A stretch of DNA of 64,000 bases, from assembly GCA_003550325.1 (NCBI GenBank), contig QKWP01000592.1, positions 197,455-261,454 on the forward strand, given 5' to 3'. The position numbers and the translations under genes were made by a program. How positions within the stretch are numbered: position 1 is the stretch's first letter; the number at the start of each line of letters is the position of its first letter. This stretch comes from Gigaspora rosea. Its lineage: Eukaryota > Glomeromycota > Glomeromycetes > Diversisporales > Gigasporaceae. This document shows positions 11,641 through 23,698 of this stretch, one piece after another. Below the pieces are notes generated by a model. That model was not told the origin of the DNA. It saw only the letters and a program-made list of their open reading frames with translations, and did no database searches.

Positions 11641-11850
11641 CCTATTTCATCTTCATTAGAGAAAATTAAAATTTTTTATAAGAAAGAGCAAATAAAATTT
11701 ATATAGATATGTTCCTTATAATTTCATCTATTCAAAAAAAGTATCAAATAATTTCGTCTTTCAAGTAAAATAGGTCAAAAACAATTTCGTCTTCAAATTT
11801 TAATTTCGGGTTTTAGAACCCAAAACAATTTCGTCCTCATGTATAGGCAG
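11618..11850 (+). repeat. Dispersed AATTTCGTC repeat, copy 1
   Basis: About 230 bases containing GGCCTATTTCATCTTCATTAG, several AATTTCGTCTT words, and AATTTCGGGTTTTAGAACCC. The reverse complement recurs at 32738-32955 (GATGAAATTATTTAGGC, AACCCGAAATTAAAATTTG, GAACCTGAAATAGGC). In both places it abuts the end of the tRNA-headed repeat, but in opposite orientation. Probably a MITE; no target duplication was identified. Confidence 0.6.
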
Positions 11851-11874
11851 AATGCAGGCTTGAGATACTTACCC

Positions 11875-12200
11875 CATCAGCAAAAATATATATGTGTAAA
11901 CTTGCGCAAGTTTTTACAGTATATAAGAAAATCGTAAACTTATATAAAATTTAGTATAATACTACATAAGTCTTACAATGTATAAGAAAATCGTAAATTT
12001 ACGTAAAAATTTTATGTAAATTTACGATTTTTTTATATACTGTAAAACTTGCATAGTTTACGCTAAACCTTTTACGTAAGTTTACGATTTTCTTATATAT
12101 TGTAAAAACTTGCGAAAGTTTATTCTAAATTTTTTACAATTTTTTTATGAACTGTAAGAAATCGTAAATTTATGCTAAATTTCTTACATAAATATTCGAA
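11875..12200. repeat. Multi-palindrome repeat with AAGAAAATCGTAAA words
   Basis: The words TATATAAGAAAATCGTAAA and its inverse TTTACGATTTTCTTATAT alternate at least five times, giving a sequence able to fold on itself repeatedly. The left end CATCAGCAAAAATATATATG is the inverse of the right end of the repeat finishing near 23057 (ATATTTTTTTTTTGCTGATG), and both are bordered by GGCTTGAGATA. It therefore looks like a MITE family. No gene. Confidence 0.5.
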
Positions 12201-12528
12201 CTATTTCGAAATATTTTAGGACCAGAAAACAAGCTGGATCAATAGATCTGTAATCTGGATCGCGCATTGGACTAATTTTTCGAAATAATTCGAAATAGTT
12301 TGATAAAGTTCAAATTCTGTACTACAAGATCTTTTGTTTATAATTAGATCTTCTATTTTGGTTTTTTCACTTTTGTTTTTCATTTTTTGTTTTCGTTCGT
12401 TTTTTTTGTTTTCGTTCGTTTTTTTTTGTTTGTTTTTTTTATTTTTTTTTATTTATTTTATTTTATTTTTTTATTTTATTTTTATTTCGGCACTTTACAA
12501 AAAAAACAACCAACTTTTCGAAACCTTG

Positions 12529-13465
12529 NNNNNNNNNNNNNNNNNNNNNNNNNNNNNNNNNNNNNNNNNNNNNNNNNNNNNNNNNNNNNNNNNNNNNNNN
12601 NNNNNNNNNNNNNNNNNNNNNNNNNNNNNNNNNNNNNNNNNNNNNNNNNNNNNNNNNNNNNNNNNNNNNNNNNNNNNNNNNNNNNNNNNNNNNNNNNNNN
12701 NNNNNNNNNNNNNNNNNNNNNNNNNNNNNNNNNNNNNNNNNNNNNNNNNNNNNNNNNNNNNNNNNNNNNNNNNNNNNNNNNNNNNNNNNNNNNNNNNNNN
12801 NNNNNNNNNNNNNNNNNNNNNNNNNNNNNNNNNNNNNNNNNNNNNNNNNNNNNNNNNNNNNNNNNNNNNNNNNNNNNNNNNNNNNNNNNNNNNNNNNNNN
12901 NNNNNNNNNNNNNNNNNNNNNNNNNNNNNNNNNNNNNNNNNNNNNNNNNNNNNNNNNNNNNNNNNNNNNNNNNNNNNNNNNNNNNNNNNNNNNNNNNNNN
13001 NNNNNNNNNNNNNNNNNNNNNNNNNNNNNNNNNNNNNNNNNNNNNNNNNNNNNNNNNNNNNNNNNNNNNNNNNNNNNNNNNNNNNNNNNNNNNNNNNNNN
13101 NNNNNNNNNNNNNNNNNNNNNNNNNNNNNNNNNNNNNNNNNNNNNNNNNNNNNNNNNNNNNNNNNNNNNNNNNNNNNNNNNNNNNNNNNNNNNNNNNNNN
13201 NNNNNNNNNNNNNNNNNNNNNNNNNNNNNNNNNNNNNNNNNNNNNNNNNNNNNNNNNNNNNNNNNNNNNNNNNNNNNNNNNNNNNNNNNNNNNNNNNNNN
13301 NNNNNNNNNNNNNNNNNNNNNNNNNNNNNNNNNNNNNNNNNNNNNNNNNNNNNNNNNNNNNNNNNNNNNNNNNNNNNNNNNNNNNNNNNNNNNNNNNNNN
13401 NNNNNNNNNNNNNNNNNNNNNNNNNNNNNNNNNNNNNNNNNNNNNNNNNNNNNNNNNNNNNNNNN
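12529..13465. other. Assembly gap (937 N)
   Basis: A run of N interrupts the sequence. Flanks are low-complexity: T-rich with TTTTTGTTTTCGTTCG on the left and T-rich on the right, so the gap probably spans a simple repeat. Long open frames drawn across it are artefacts. Confidence 0.99.
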
Positions 13466-15207
13466 ATTTTTTTTATTTTTTTTTGAACTTAGGCAGCCTT
13501 GCCAGCACTTTTATTTAAAATTATTGAATTTGTAACCAAAAACAAATACTTATTTAAATTCTAAATTTGACATCGCCCAACATTTCGCTCATTTCGACGA
13601 ATTTTTAGATGCGACCTGCTGCACTGTTCCAAACTTAGTTTGAATCAGAACGCCTTATCATGACTGCCTACTTTTTAAACCTCCTTCTCTTAGCTTCCTG
13701 AGTAGAGGTAATCTACTAGAAAAAAAAACATAACAAGAAATAAAAGAGAAAAAAAAATATAAAGAGGGGAAGCTTCAAACTCTAAATGAAAAACCCAATA
13801 AGATCAAAATGAAACAATAAAAAGAAAAAGAAAGAGGCAAAAAGCCACAGTACATGATAGCATAATGCCACTAAGTGACATAAAAAAAAACAAAAGAAAA
13901 CTCAAAACATAAAAGAAAATCTAACACTAATAATAAAAATTATATAGTACTGCGCAAGAAAACGCCTTGCCAAAGTACTATATGTACATAAAAAAAATAA
14001 AAGAACGTTCTGGAATTTAGTTCCACAGATCTGCCTACTCCACTGTGTGTCATGTCTCAACGTCCGTTCCTGTTTACCACCTTGCATGCCTTCTTCCCGA
14101 TTAGGATAAGAACAACAATGCCGATCTTTTGGAGGGGGTATGCCAAATTTCTCACTTTTCGTCAAAAATTTCAGAAAAACTGCGTTAAGCGAGAATATGG
14201 TCATGGGTATACAGTTAAAAATGTTCTTGTAACCAAAAAATCTTAAAGAGAGTGTTGAAAAACTCATTTTTTCAGTTCACCGCCTAGCCAAGCTGGAATA
14301 TCTTCGTCGAGAAAGAAAACTTTCACCAGAATTTCTTGTACCAAGAGCACCCACTGCCAGTTATCTTGCACAACCGATGCTTCTGGCTTGCATGTCGAAT
14401 ATATAAAGGAGTCCCCTGAGAATAGGAAAAGGTTGACCTTTATAAAAACCAATATTAGTACCAGCTGCTTCGTCTTTTACTAAAAAAATTTTTTGGTTTT
14501 CTTTTGTTCGATGATTTGTACAAGTGATCGTTGGAAAGAGTTTTGGTAAAAATAATACTGTAAAAAATGTTATAATAATTAAAATATAATATATAATATA
14601 ATATATATAATATATAATAATAATAAATAAAAGAGTTATAATCAAAATATGCTATAGTGATAATCACTATGGTCACATGATTATCATGTGTAATGCGATT
14701 ATAGACAAATAATCATCATGTGTAACATGATTATTTAAAATCGTAATTCTGTAATTATTAATAATTCATTCATACTTTATTTGCTTTTGCACATTACTAA
14801 CGTTATTTATTACTGCAAAACTTCTTACCTATATTTTCTATATTTTATTTGCTTCGCAGTCTTTATAATTTCTTCTAGTCAGCACCTTTACTTGCAGCTT
14901 TAGTGACGCGTGCTTAGTGTTGTGAATTCTTTCATCTGCACCTGTGAATTCTTTTATCTGCGCCCTGCTACCTTACTCGTGTTGCTGCGTTTTTTGCTTA
15001 TTTCTTGTAGCTTTTGTAGCTTTAGAGACCTGTCGCGATATTTTTAGCAGTGACTTGCATCTTGCATTATTGTTGTGCTTTATGTTATGGAAGGTAAGAG
15101 TTAGTAATTCTACTTGTACTAAAATGGTAATTTATTCTTAAGCGCTTAAAATTTTTAGACATAAACCTATAGATTCTACGAGTACTTTCCAGCTAAATTT
15201 AGGAACT
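13466..15207. other. Stretch without a recognised gene
   Basis: Bases 14040-14470 can be read as a moderately long frame on both strands, but neither product resembles a family I know. Bases 14655-14745 contain palindromes (GATAATCACTATGG, ACATGATTATCATGTGTAA). Bases 14880-15110 are a C/T-rich stretch (TTGCAGCTTT, CTGCGTTTTTTGC) just upstream of the MULE transposase start, possibly its leader. A similar C/T-rich stretch lies at 19600-19880. Confidence 0.4.
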
Positions 15208-16097
15208 ATGAATAGCGTAAATGTAGAATTAGCAACTTTTGAAATAAACGAAACAGTGGAATTATATGCAGAAAACGAATCGACTGATGAACAGTATCTT
15301 CAAATTTCAGTAGGAGCTTCGTATTTATTATAGGATCTAGCTGAAACTCGTCTCAACAACTATACAAAGGCTGCTGGATTATCTTTACGTCGAAAAAAAG
15401 TAGAAACTGATAGTAATAGTGAAATCAGAAAACATAAATTTGAATGAACACATTCTGGTGAAGCTATTAGGAATCAAGTTGTTGATCTTTCTAAGCAACG
15501 TAATCGAAGCTCTGGAAAAATTTTATGCCCCTGGTATATAAATCTTTCTAAACCAAAAGCATCTGTGGTCATGCTTGTTACGAGTATCATAGGAGAGCAT
15601 AATCATCAAATGCAACCAGCCGTTGCATTATATACTCCAAAATATAGGCGGATGTCACCAGAGATCTTGGAAAAAGTAGAGTTTTATGTCACGAAGGGGA
15701 AGATGGGTTCTAAGCAAATGTTCCCTCTTTTATCTGCGGAATTCCCTGAGTATACAATTTACAAATGAGACCTCTACAATTCTGTTCAAAAATTTCGTAG
15801 ACCACTTAATCAACGCTATGGTGAAGCTCAACAATTTGTTGAATATTTACTATAGTTAAAACAACAGGATCCTGATTGGATAGTCAATATTTGGATAGAC
15901 CCCTATGATAATCGTCTAACTGGACTGTTTTGGATGTCTCCTATACAGCACCAATGTTTAATTCGCTATATTGATGTTGTTCAAACTGATAATACATGTC
16001 AAACCAATTGTTTTGACATGTATCTTACAATTTTAGTTATTATTGATAATAACACAAGGAGTCGACTAGTAGCTCAAGCACTATCTGACGACGAAAC

Positions 16098-17004
16098 AGA
16101 TTTGTATTATTTCACCAACAATCACTTCACAGACATAACACTAAACCGACAACCATTTTACCGACAAGCTTTTTTTACCGACAAATAACTCGCCAACACT
16201 CGATTTGCCGACAAGCATGTTTTCACCGACACGTTGATTTTACCGATACACAATTTACTGACAGTTAATTTTACTGACAAAATCAACTTACCCACAAGCT
16301 CATTTTACCGAATATAGAATTTACCGACAAGATTATTCTACTGACAATACAATTCACCGACAAACAATTCGCCGACAAACAATTCACCAGATGCCTTAAA
16401 TATCACGGTCGATGCTGAAGTTATTGGGTCTTGATTTGAAACTATAAGCCCTGCTAAAATCCATATATATTTTATAAATATGAAATCTATACCCAAACCC
16501 TATCCTAACCCTATAAGACAAAGACGAAAAAAAATATCCAAAGAAAATTTTAAAATTTTATATCAAAATAGGTAATAGCTTCAGTATCAGCCGTGACAAT
16601 ACTGTAATTATTATTATCGTCATTAATAAAATGTGCAATTTTTATTGTCATTATTAATAAATTGCATAATACGTAATTATTCTTAGTAGTTTATTCAACA
16701 AGTTGTATTGTCAGCAATTGTATTGTCGGCAAATAGTATTGTCAACGAATTGTATTGTCAGTAGAATAAGCTTGTCGGTATATTCTATTTTCGGTAAAAT
16801 GAGCTTGTTGGTAAGTTGATTTTGTCGGTAAATATAACTGTCGGTGAAGTATGTGTCGGTAAAATCAACTTGTTGGTGAAAAGGAACTTGTCGGTAAATC
16901 AAGTGTTGGCGAATTTTGTGTTAGTAAAAAAAGCTTGTCGGTAAAATGATTGTCAGTGTAGGTTGATGTCTGGGAAGTGATTGTCGGCGATTTGATTGCC
17001 ACCT
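16098..17004. mobile_element. MULE-like MITE with long inverted repeats and 9-bp target duplication
   Basis: Flanked by a perfect 9-bp direct repeat CGACGAAAC (16089-16097 and 17005-17013), the duplication size made by MULEs. The two ends are inverted repeats about 280 bases long, made largely of the word TTTACCGACAAG and variants; the left reads CAACAATCACTTCACAGACA and the right, inverted, GACAATCACTTCCCAGACA. The central part holds a smaller element (about 16402-16597). It sits in the catalytic core of a MULE transposase gene. It has no coding capacity and would need a transposase in trans. Confidence 0.88.
16402..16597. mobile_element. Small MITE, TCACGGCTGATGCTGAAG family, nested
   Basis: Ends ATCACGGTCGATGCTGAAGT and, inverted, GTCACGGCTGATACTGAAGC. 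The interior includes CCCTATCCTAACCCTATAAG. It lies between the arms of the long-TIR MITE at 16098-17004. The same sequence, reverse-complemented, is recognisable in two halves at 59198-59307 and 61109-61180. A related element with GGCTTATGCTGAAATG ends is at 53659-53863. Confidence 0.65.
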
Positions 17005-18725
17005 CGACGAAACTATTAAATCTTACTTATGGTTTCTTGAATGCATTTTGAACGTGACAAATAATATAGCACCTGTTGTCTTATTTTCTGATGCGGAACC
17101 AGCTTTAATTAGTGCTATCTCTCTAAAATTACCGTCAACATTTCATTTTTTGTATATATTTCATATTCAAGAGAACATTCGCAAACATCTTCAAGATAAA
17201 CTTGGAAAGCATTTTGACGAATTTTATAAGGAATTCTTGTATGCAAGAAATAGCACATTTGAAGAAGATTTTCATCAAAAATGGTCGCGTTTATTAAATA
17301 AGTATCCTCAGATGCAAGAATACATTAATCGAACATTACAGGGAAGTATAAAGTCATGGGCTAGGTGCCACCAATTAAGGTGTTTTACGGCAGGAATCCA
17401 AAGTACTCAACACGTTAAGGTAATGAATCGATTAATCAAAGATGGTATAAGGAGTACCTCCTCATTACATAATCTTCATAAAGACATACAAAAACTCTTG
17501 GATAATGAAGCACAATGGGCACGCCATAGTAGTTATCTAAATTCTCTTCCCACAAATCAGGCACCTTTAATTGTCGAATCAATATTTCCGCAAGTTTTAG
17601 AAATATTAAGATCGTATCTAACTCCTCATATTTTGGCTGTGCAACAGCAACAAATTTCTGGATCTCTTTTATATAAAGTGCAATTACGTTTAAAGGAAGA
17701 TATTTATGGATTACAGGTTTAGTAGCTTTATTTCTTTGTAGATTTTCTTTGTAAATTAAACACTTTGTAGTTTGATATTTGAGTTTTTTTTCTTTTTTAT
17801 TAAAAAGAACGTCCAATTGGATTATGATAGTGGTTTTTTGGAGGATCAACTTGACAGGCCGCAAATTTCTATCACGTTTCTATTAAGGGAAATTGAACCT
17901 AATGACATCGTTGAAATATGGGTGCTTATATGCTTGTCAATGATTTATAAGCACTATGTTGTATTGTTGAGTGATGGTAGCCATTTATGCGCATGCATGG
18001 CAATAATTAATCGGGCCATTATATATGCACATTATTTTCAAGTGATGATGAATACTAAGATAGCAAAATTTCATATTGGGTTAATAGCAAAATGTTGGTA
18101 TCAAGACAGTCAACAGGATATGGAATTTGAAGATTTGGAGCCAAGTATCAAAATTTCAACGGCATTTCAGCAAAAAGCTACAAGCACTATCATACCAGAT
18201 CATCATATTATTGAACAAATTAGGAGTGTGAATATGCAACATGTGCAAAAAATCTACAAGAAGCTAACAAAAAAATGAAATATGCTAATGGGTTTGAAAA
18301 ATTGAAAAAGGCTCTTAATTTCGCTTTAAATAATGGGTGTGAGCAAGAATTGATTAATTTTATTACTTGCTTTATTGAACAAAAGAAGTCTGCTATTAAA
18401 AGCATCAATAATGAAAATATTCAAGATATTCAATCGGAACAAATAGCTATAGTGGACCCCTTAGTTATGAAGCATCATGGACGTCCAGCTACCAAACGAT
18501 TGAAAAGTTCGTCCGAGAGTTAAAGTCATAAAGAACCAGCACATACTTATCATTCAATTACTTCTCAAGATCATAATCTACAAGTGCCTTTTCAGTTATT
18601 GATTTGAGTAATAATAATACCATAGATAGCAACCAGGGGTTCATCGTGTAATAAAAGTAAACGGAAATATATGTATAATGTATGCGGTGGGACTGGACAT
18701 AATGCATGTACATGTAAATCTTAGA

Positions 18726-19484
18726 AATTAGTAGTATAGTAGTGATAGGCATATTTGTACGCATTTCTGTGATGTAGAATTTTGAGCTGGCAATAATTCA
18801 AATTGTAAAATTTGCTTTGAAAATGAGTTTGCACTAACAAACTAATAGTTTTTAGTTAAAGTTTAATCTTTTTACTTATCTAATAAGTTATTAATAGATA
18901 ATCGGTTCAAAGTACAATACATACTTCCTATATTAGATAAGTATACTATTTTATAAAGAGTAACAAAAGTTCTAGGGCAGATGCTTCGAATCTATGTCGC
19001 GTTTAGCCCCAGTTGCTAGCAGGTTCTATAGCAAAATTAACAGCTTGGCATTTTTTACTTAATAATGGATATGGTTTCATTAGTAAACTTTTTCTAAGCA
19101 AAATAGATCGATTCCGATCTAGCCGGCCACGATTCTAAAGCACTCTGATTTATTCTGACCCGCTTCCGGATATAATCTTTGTGCTATAGTCGATCTACTA
19201 AATATGAAATTTTAATTGGTCACGTGACTATGGTTAGATTATTCTAAATAAAAAATGTAAAATTTTATAATAAATTGCGAAACCTTGCAAAATAAAATGA
19301 AAACCTGTAAAAAAGTATAATTATGTGAAAATGTATATCGTTTATTTATTTTTTAAAAAATTTTGAAAATTTGCCAAATATTGCGAACCAATGCGAAAGC
19401 ATCACAAAATATGCGAAGATATTACTCCTGCGATCCAGCAACCCCCAAAGGGGCATTTTTTTTTATGAAAATAACTATGGTTAA
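18726..19484. other. Stretch without a recognised gene
   Basis: No gene. The part at 19265-19330 repeats the left edge of the window (GAAAACCTGTAAAA, AAGTATAATTATGTGAAA). TTGCGAAACCTTGCAAAA and GCGAACCAATGCGAAAGC suggest a decayed short tandem repeat. Confidence 0.4.
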
Positions 19485-20739
19485 CTGGGGGTGAAATTCA
19501 CCGGTTATACAGACCGACATCTATATCCGATATATGTAAATATTTTTGTTTACATTTATTATTTTTTATATCTAAATCTACATTTTTTTTTATAGTGTCG
19601 CTTTTTGTTGCCTGTGTTATCGTTGACGCTGTTTCGATGCCGTTTGCTAATGCTTTTTTCATTGTATGCTGGTGCTCTTTTCACTATTTACTGGTGTTTG
19701 TAAGCATTTACTGGTATAGTTTCATGTTATATTTCGCTAGTGCCGTTGTGTAATATTTTGCTGCTTCAGTGTTGTGTCGCATTTTGCTGTCGCCAAGTTA
19801 TGTCGTATCATATTTTGCTAGTGCATTTTGCTAATACTACGTCGTTTGCTGTTGCAATGTGTGTCACGTCTTGTCAGTGCCGTGTCATGTTGCATAAGAG
19901 CAGTATTTAGGGTTAGAGTTTAAATCTAGGTTCTTTGTTAGTATATAGTGGTCAGTTTAGAATTGGTGGTTGTGGTTATTCAATTAATGCTGTTATATTT
20001 TGTGAAATATTTTAAGGCTTATTCGAACGAAGTGGTAAGCTTCGGCATGTTGGATCTTCAGGCAATTAAATTTCGGGTTGGTTTTATTTCATGTTTTACA
20101 GACACTATTAACTTAATATTTTTTCGAAACTATCAATTCGGTATTTTGGGAACTCTAATGAGGTAATCTACAGCGTAATTCTATACAGCTGTTTTCATTA
20201 ATTTTGGGACAGAATGATTATTTGACGATTTAACAAGCTATTGATCTTGGTATGGTTATTGTAAAATTTTTATTTTTGGATAGGTTAAATCCAAGTACGT
20301 ATATATGTATGTTTAAATTGATCGGTAAATTGAAATTAACGTGAAATATAAATACTACTAGGCTTTAAACGACGATGCATTGGTGACAATATTAATCGAT
20401 AATGACCAGATAACCAATATAAACATAGCTTTGGTTAAATATGATATTTTCGAAGCATACCCTGAAAAATAGTAAGAAAAAATTTAGAAGGGTTATCATC
20501 GTTAGACACTTAAGTATTAGCAGATTTCCAATGAGTCTAGTTTTCAAACAATTTCAAAAGGTATGGATGTTTTGAAAGTCTTACGCCACTTGTAAGAAAA
20601 CCATGTTAACTAAGCCTGAATGATATAAAATATCTTGACTTTGATGAAAAAAAGCCTAATATTTTTATGAGTTCCAATTAGCGATATAGGGCATAAAAAT
20701 AGATGTCGTTTAAATCCTTATTGTGTAATATGTTTCATA

Positions 20740-21431
20740 TAGTGTTTTGAACCGGATGGGTGTCACCTGGGTCACCCGCGGGTGGGTGGGTGACTCAGGT
20801 CAAGTTGTAACAGCCTGGGTGAGAACGGGTGGGTCAACCCGCGGGTGACCCGTTGGTTGACCCACGAGTGATCCGTGGGTCAACCCACGGGGCACCCACA
20901 GACAGAGACCCGATACAAATTAATGCAAATTTGTAAAGTCGACAGAATCAAATTCGAAAAATATTTAATAGTAAATTATTTAAAGGAAACCATAATGCAG
21001 TACAGATTTTAATAAACAGTATTATATCAGATAGTATTTCTGCATTACAGCATTACGGCATTACGGCATTACGGCATTACGGATTAATAGCATTACGACT
21101 TTATGGCATTACAGCTTTACGGCATTACGGCATTACAGCTTTATGGCTCACAACAATTCGGCAAAAAATACGGCAATGCCATAACCGTATTAATTTGTAA
21201 AATTAATTCTACCACCATAGATTAACCCACCTGGGTCAAATCACTAGTCATATCAACCACCTGAGATTTTTTTTTAATTTACCCAGATGACCCAACGGGT
21301 CACCCGCCGGGTCACCTGTCGAGTGACCCGGGTGGTGTCTTTTTTTGGACTGACACATTTCCACCCGGGTGGCACATTGTTCACCCATCAGGTGACCCGG
21401 GTGAAGATTTTTTAGATGGGTCAATTCACTA
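20740..21431. mobile_element. GC-rich hAT-like MITE built of GGGTCACCCG words
   Basis: The 8-bp direct repeat GTTTCATA flanks it perfectly (20732-20739 and 21432-21439). It begins TAGTGTTTTGAACC and ends in the inverse of TAGTGAATTGACCC. Both subterminal zones (20755-20905 and 21220-21420) consist of short repeats of GGGTGACCCG/CGGGTCACCC, far richer in G+C than the rest of the window. The centre holds a GCATTACGG minisatellite. No coding capacity. Confidence 0.88.
21036..21165 (+). repeat. GCATTACGG minisatellite
   Basis: About ten copies of a 9-10 base unit, GCATTACGG with variants GCATTACAG, GCTTTACGG and CTTTATGG, lie at the centre of the surrounding hAT-like MITE. Confidence 0.8.
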
Positions 21432-22157
21432 GTTTCATATGAGTTTTGATTTATAAACTGATTGTGTAGTAATCAATCGGCCAAATAATTAGTCGGTCAA
21501 TTTTTTACTAAATATTCCTAAATTAGCTGTAATCGCAGTTTTATCACAACAGATTGGGTTGAAACCGGAAGATGGTTTTGAAGTCACGTGCACAAGTCCA
21601 TAATGAACGAAAATCTACCACATTCAACAACAGGACGGGAAATGTAATATTTTAATTGGACTTGACGTTATAAGAAGTCTAGAAAACTCTTTTATAGAAC
21701 AAAATGTACTATTCTTAAACTTTATTAGGGCGAAAGCCCAAAATGTACAATAAATTAATAGAAAAAACTATTTGTACACTACGTGTATATACACAGGTAC
21801 TAATTAATTGATTTGCAAATCCATGTAAAATATAAATTATGGACCAAAATTAAACCCAATTTAAGGTTAGGGTTAGGGTCAGCTTTGGGAGTAGCAGCTT
21901 TGGGATTGAAAGAGTTTATAGTTTATATAAAATTTTACGAGGAATTTTTTTGTTAGAGCCTGAAAAGTGGTTTTATAAGCAAAATTTTAAGTTTTATAAT
22001 AATAAGTTTGTGGAAAAAAGATCGTGTAATGATCACATGCTATCTTTCCGTTTAAAGGTGTTGTATAACCGGTGATTTCCCCCACTGGTGAAAATTAGAA
22101 ATTTCCTTTTTTTATTTGATCTATTTTGTAAAATTTCGCATTGTTATTACAGCAATA

Positions 22158-22684
22158 AGAGGGCATTCATAAATAACGTTATGTTTGGGGGGTCCCCCAA
22201 AATATACCGATTTTTTACTATGTAGGGAGGGTCCCCCCAACATAACGCAATTTTTTTATTAAAATTTGTCTAAAACTTGATCCAGTAGTTCAAATTGGAT
22301 GCTTTTGGTACTATTCGAATCGTCTCGAGGAGAGGATTCGAATGTTACCAATTTCATTTGATTTGGAGCACTGGATCACGTTTTATTAACGAAATACTAT
22401 TGGTTATTATATTTTCTTATAAAATTACTATAAAATCAATAGTATTTCGTTAATAAACGTGATCCAGTAATCCAAATGAAATGATTTTGGTACCATTGGA
22501 TTCGTCTCATAGAGACGAATCGAATGGTACCAAAATCATCCAGATTGGACTACTGGATAATAATATATTCAAGTTTTTGTAAAATTATATATATAAACAT
22601 ACAGATTTTGAAAAATTTTTTTATATAGTAGGGGGGGTCCAGCGCTACTATGAGGGGGTACATAACGTTATTTAAAGATGCCTC
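22158..22684. mobile_element. TA-flanked MITE, AGAGGGCATCC family, copy 1
   Basis: Ends AGAGGGCATTCATAAATAAC and, inverted, GAGGCATCTTTAAATAACG, bounded by TA dinucleotides (mariner-like target site). Near each end there is a G- or C-rich run (GGGGGGTCCCCCC). The interior is largely two hairpin modules (GGATGCTTTTGGTACTATTC and GATTCGTCTC/GAGACGAATC forms). A second copy with the same layout is at 39742-40281. Confidence 0.78.
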
Positions 22685-22749
22685 TAACTTACGTAAGATT
22701 ACATATATATAATTCAAAATGTACTATAGCATAAACTTACGTAATTATT

Positions 22750-22958
22750 TTCGCAGATCATAATTTAAAATGAAATCTACATTCTATACTTAACCTGCTA
22801 GCCTTCTAAAACCCATTAATACTTGTTTATTATAATTTTTTTTAAAACTAACCCTAAACCTCTAACCCTAAAAAATATGCCCCAAAAAAATTTAGTTTTT
22901 GAGATTTTATACTATCATTTCATTTTAATCTGGATTTTATTATGATCTGTCACAATTA
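22750..22958. mobile_element. MITE with GATCATAATTT ends, copy 1
   Basis: GCAGATCATAATTTAAAATG and, inverted, GACAGATCATAATAAAATCC form the ends. The middle includes AACCCTAAACCTCTAACCCT. Almost the same sequence in reverse complement lies at 42788-42992, which fixes both as copies of one family. No coding capacity. Confidence 0.65.
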
Positions 22959-23065
22959 TTACCCCTACGTAATACTCTGAACTAATCGTAAGATTTTTGC
23001 AAGTTTACGATTGCATAAAAACTTGCGGAGGTTTACGCATATTTTTTTTTTGCTGATGCCAATAT

Positions 23066-23440
23066 AGTAGAGGCAGCTGCATGGCTTGAGATATAAACTC
23101 TCAAGAAGTATGCTAGTAAGGAACTTTGGGTGTACTAATTTGGAAGCATAAAGCACCTATTTAGAACTATATATACCAAATTGGAAGTGACGATACTAGA
23201 AAATGTGGGTAAAGTGGCAGACATGTAAATACTAATCGGCAGCTGGGAAGAGACGTACAAAAACCAGGTCGGCTATATAAATGGGAATATGGTAGGCTCT
23301 GGTAGGTTTAGGTCGTGAATAAATAGTCCAAGTCTCGGTCGATACTTAGTAGATAAGTATAAAGATTGTAAAAGCAGCAATGTGTAATAATCAATTTACA
23401 TTTAATAAAGACCAGAAGCAAAACCTTACCTTAACAAATA
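23066..23440 (+). mobile_element. Possible solo-LTR-like fossil
   Basis: A moderately GC-balanced segment with a TATA-like box (GGCTATATAAATGGG, about 23271) and, about 130 bases downstream, a poly(A)-signal-like TTTAATAAAGACC. This order resembles a long terminal repeat, but I could not find paired ends or an internal region. Old and degraded if real. A promoter of another kind of repeat is an alternative. Confidence 0.25.
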
Positions 23441-23698
23441 AAAAAAAAAAGATTCAGCTTTAAAAAATATATCTGATTAATTTAAAAGCTTATTTTTTAA
23501 AAAAACCGCTCATATTATTCAATAAATTATCGAATCTTAAATAGTTAAAAGTGACAAAATATCTTTTTAACTGATTTAAATTATAATGTTTATATTTACG
23601 AAGTTAATTAAATGAGTTATTTTGCTATATTAATATACTATATTATTTTCTACTCCATAATTTATATATATCTAAGGCAATTCGAAGTTGATTCTTTG

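Larger units (their letters stand above)
15208..18725 (+). pseudogene. MULE/FAR1-type transposase pseudogene, split by a MITE
   Basis: The start is taken at ATG 15208 (MNSVNVELATFEINE). A FAR1-like zinc-finger region follows (KILCPWYINL, then IIGEHNHQMQPA), then the MULE core (DPDWIVNIWIDPYDNR, GLFWMSPIQ, DVVQTDNTCQTN, NTRSRLVAQALSDDET). The core is cut at 16097 by a 907-bp MITE and resumes at 17005 with DETIKSYLWFLECIL, VLFSDAEPAL and FHIQENIRKHL. After a probable intron (from about 17717 to 17800) come a SWIM-like segment (GSHLCACMAIINR...YAHYFQVM) and, after a frame shift near 18275, a tail with HGRPATKRLK and a zinc knuckle (VCGGTGHNACTC). Breaks visible are in-frame stops near 15331, 15445, 15766 and 15853, the MITE, and the shift. 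In the SWIM finger the usual third Cys is Tyr. It cannot make active protein. Confidence 0.88.
19488..22100. mobile_element. Possible 2.6-kb element with GGGGGTGAAATCACCGG ends
   Basis: The left end CTGGGGGTGAAATTCACCGG TTATACA and the right end, inverted, GTGGGGGAAATCACCGG TTATACA match, suggesting a single non-autonomous element. Inside are a C/T-rich stretch (19600-19880) with repeated CATTTTGCTAGTGC words and the hAT-like MITE at 20740-21431. No target duplication could be fixed. Motifs of the same kind, GGGTGAAATCACCC, occur at 33637-33655 and 58893-58912. Confidence 0.4.

Noticed and set aside
12334-13535. Long open frames of 380-394 codons
   Set aside because: They are carried by the run of N between T-rich flanks; no sequence supports a protein.
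14040-14470. Overlapping frames on both strands as a transposase or host gene
   Set aside because: Neither translation shows motifs of a known family, and the two strands are equally open.
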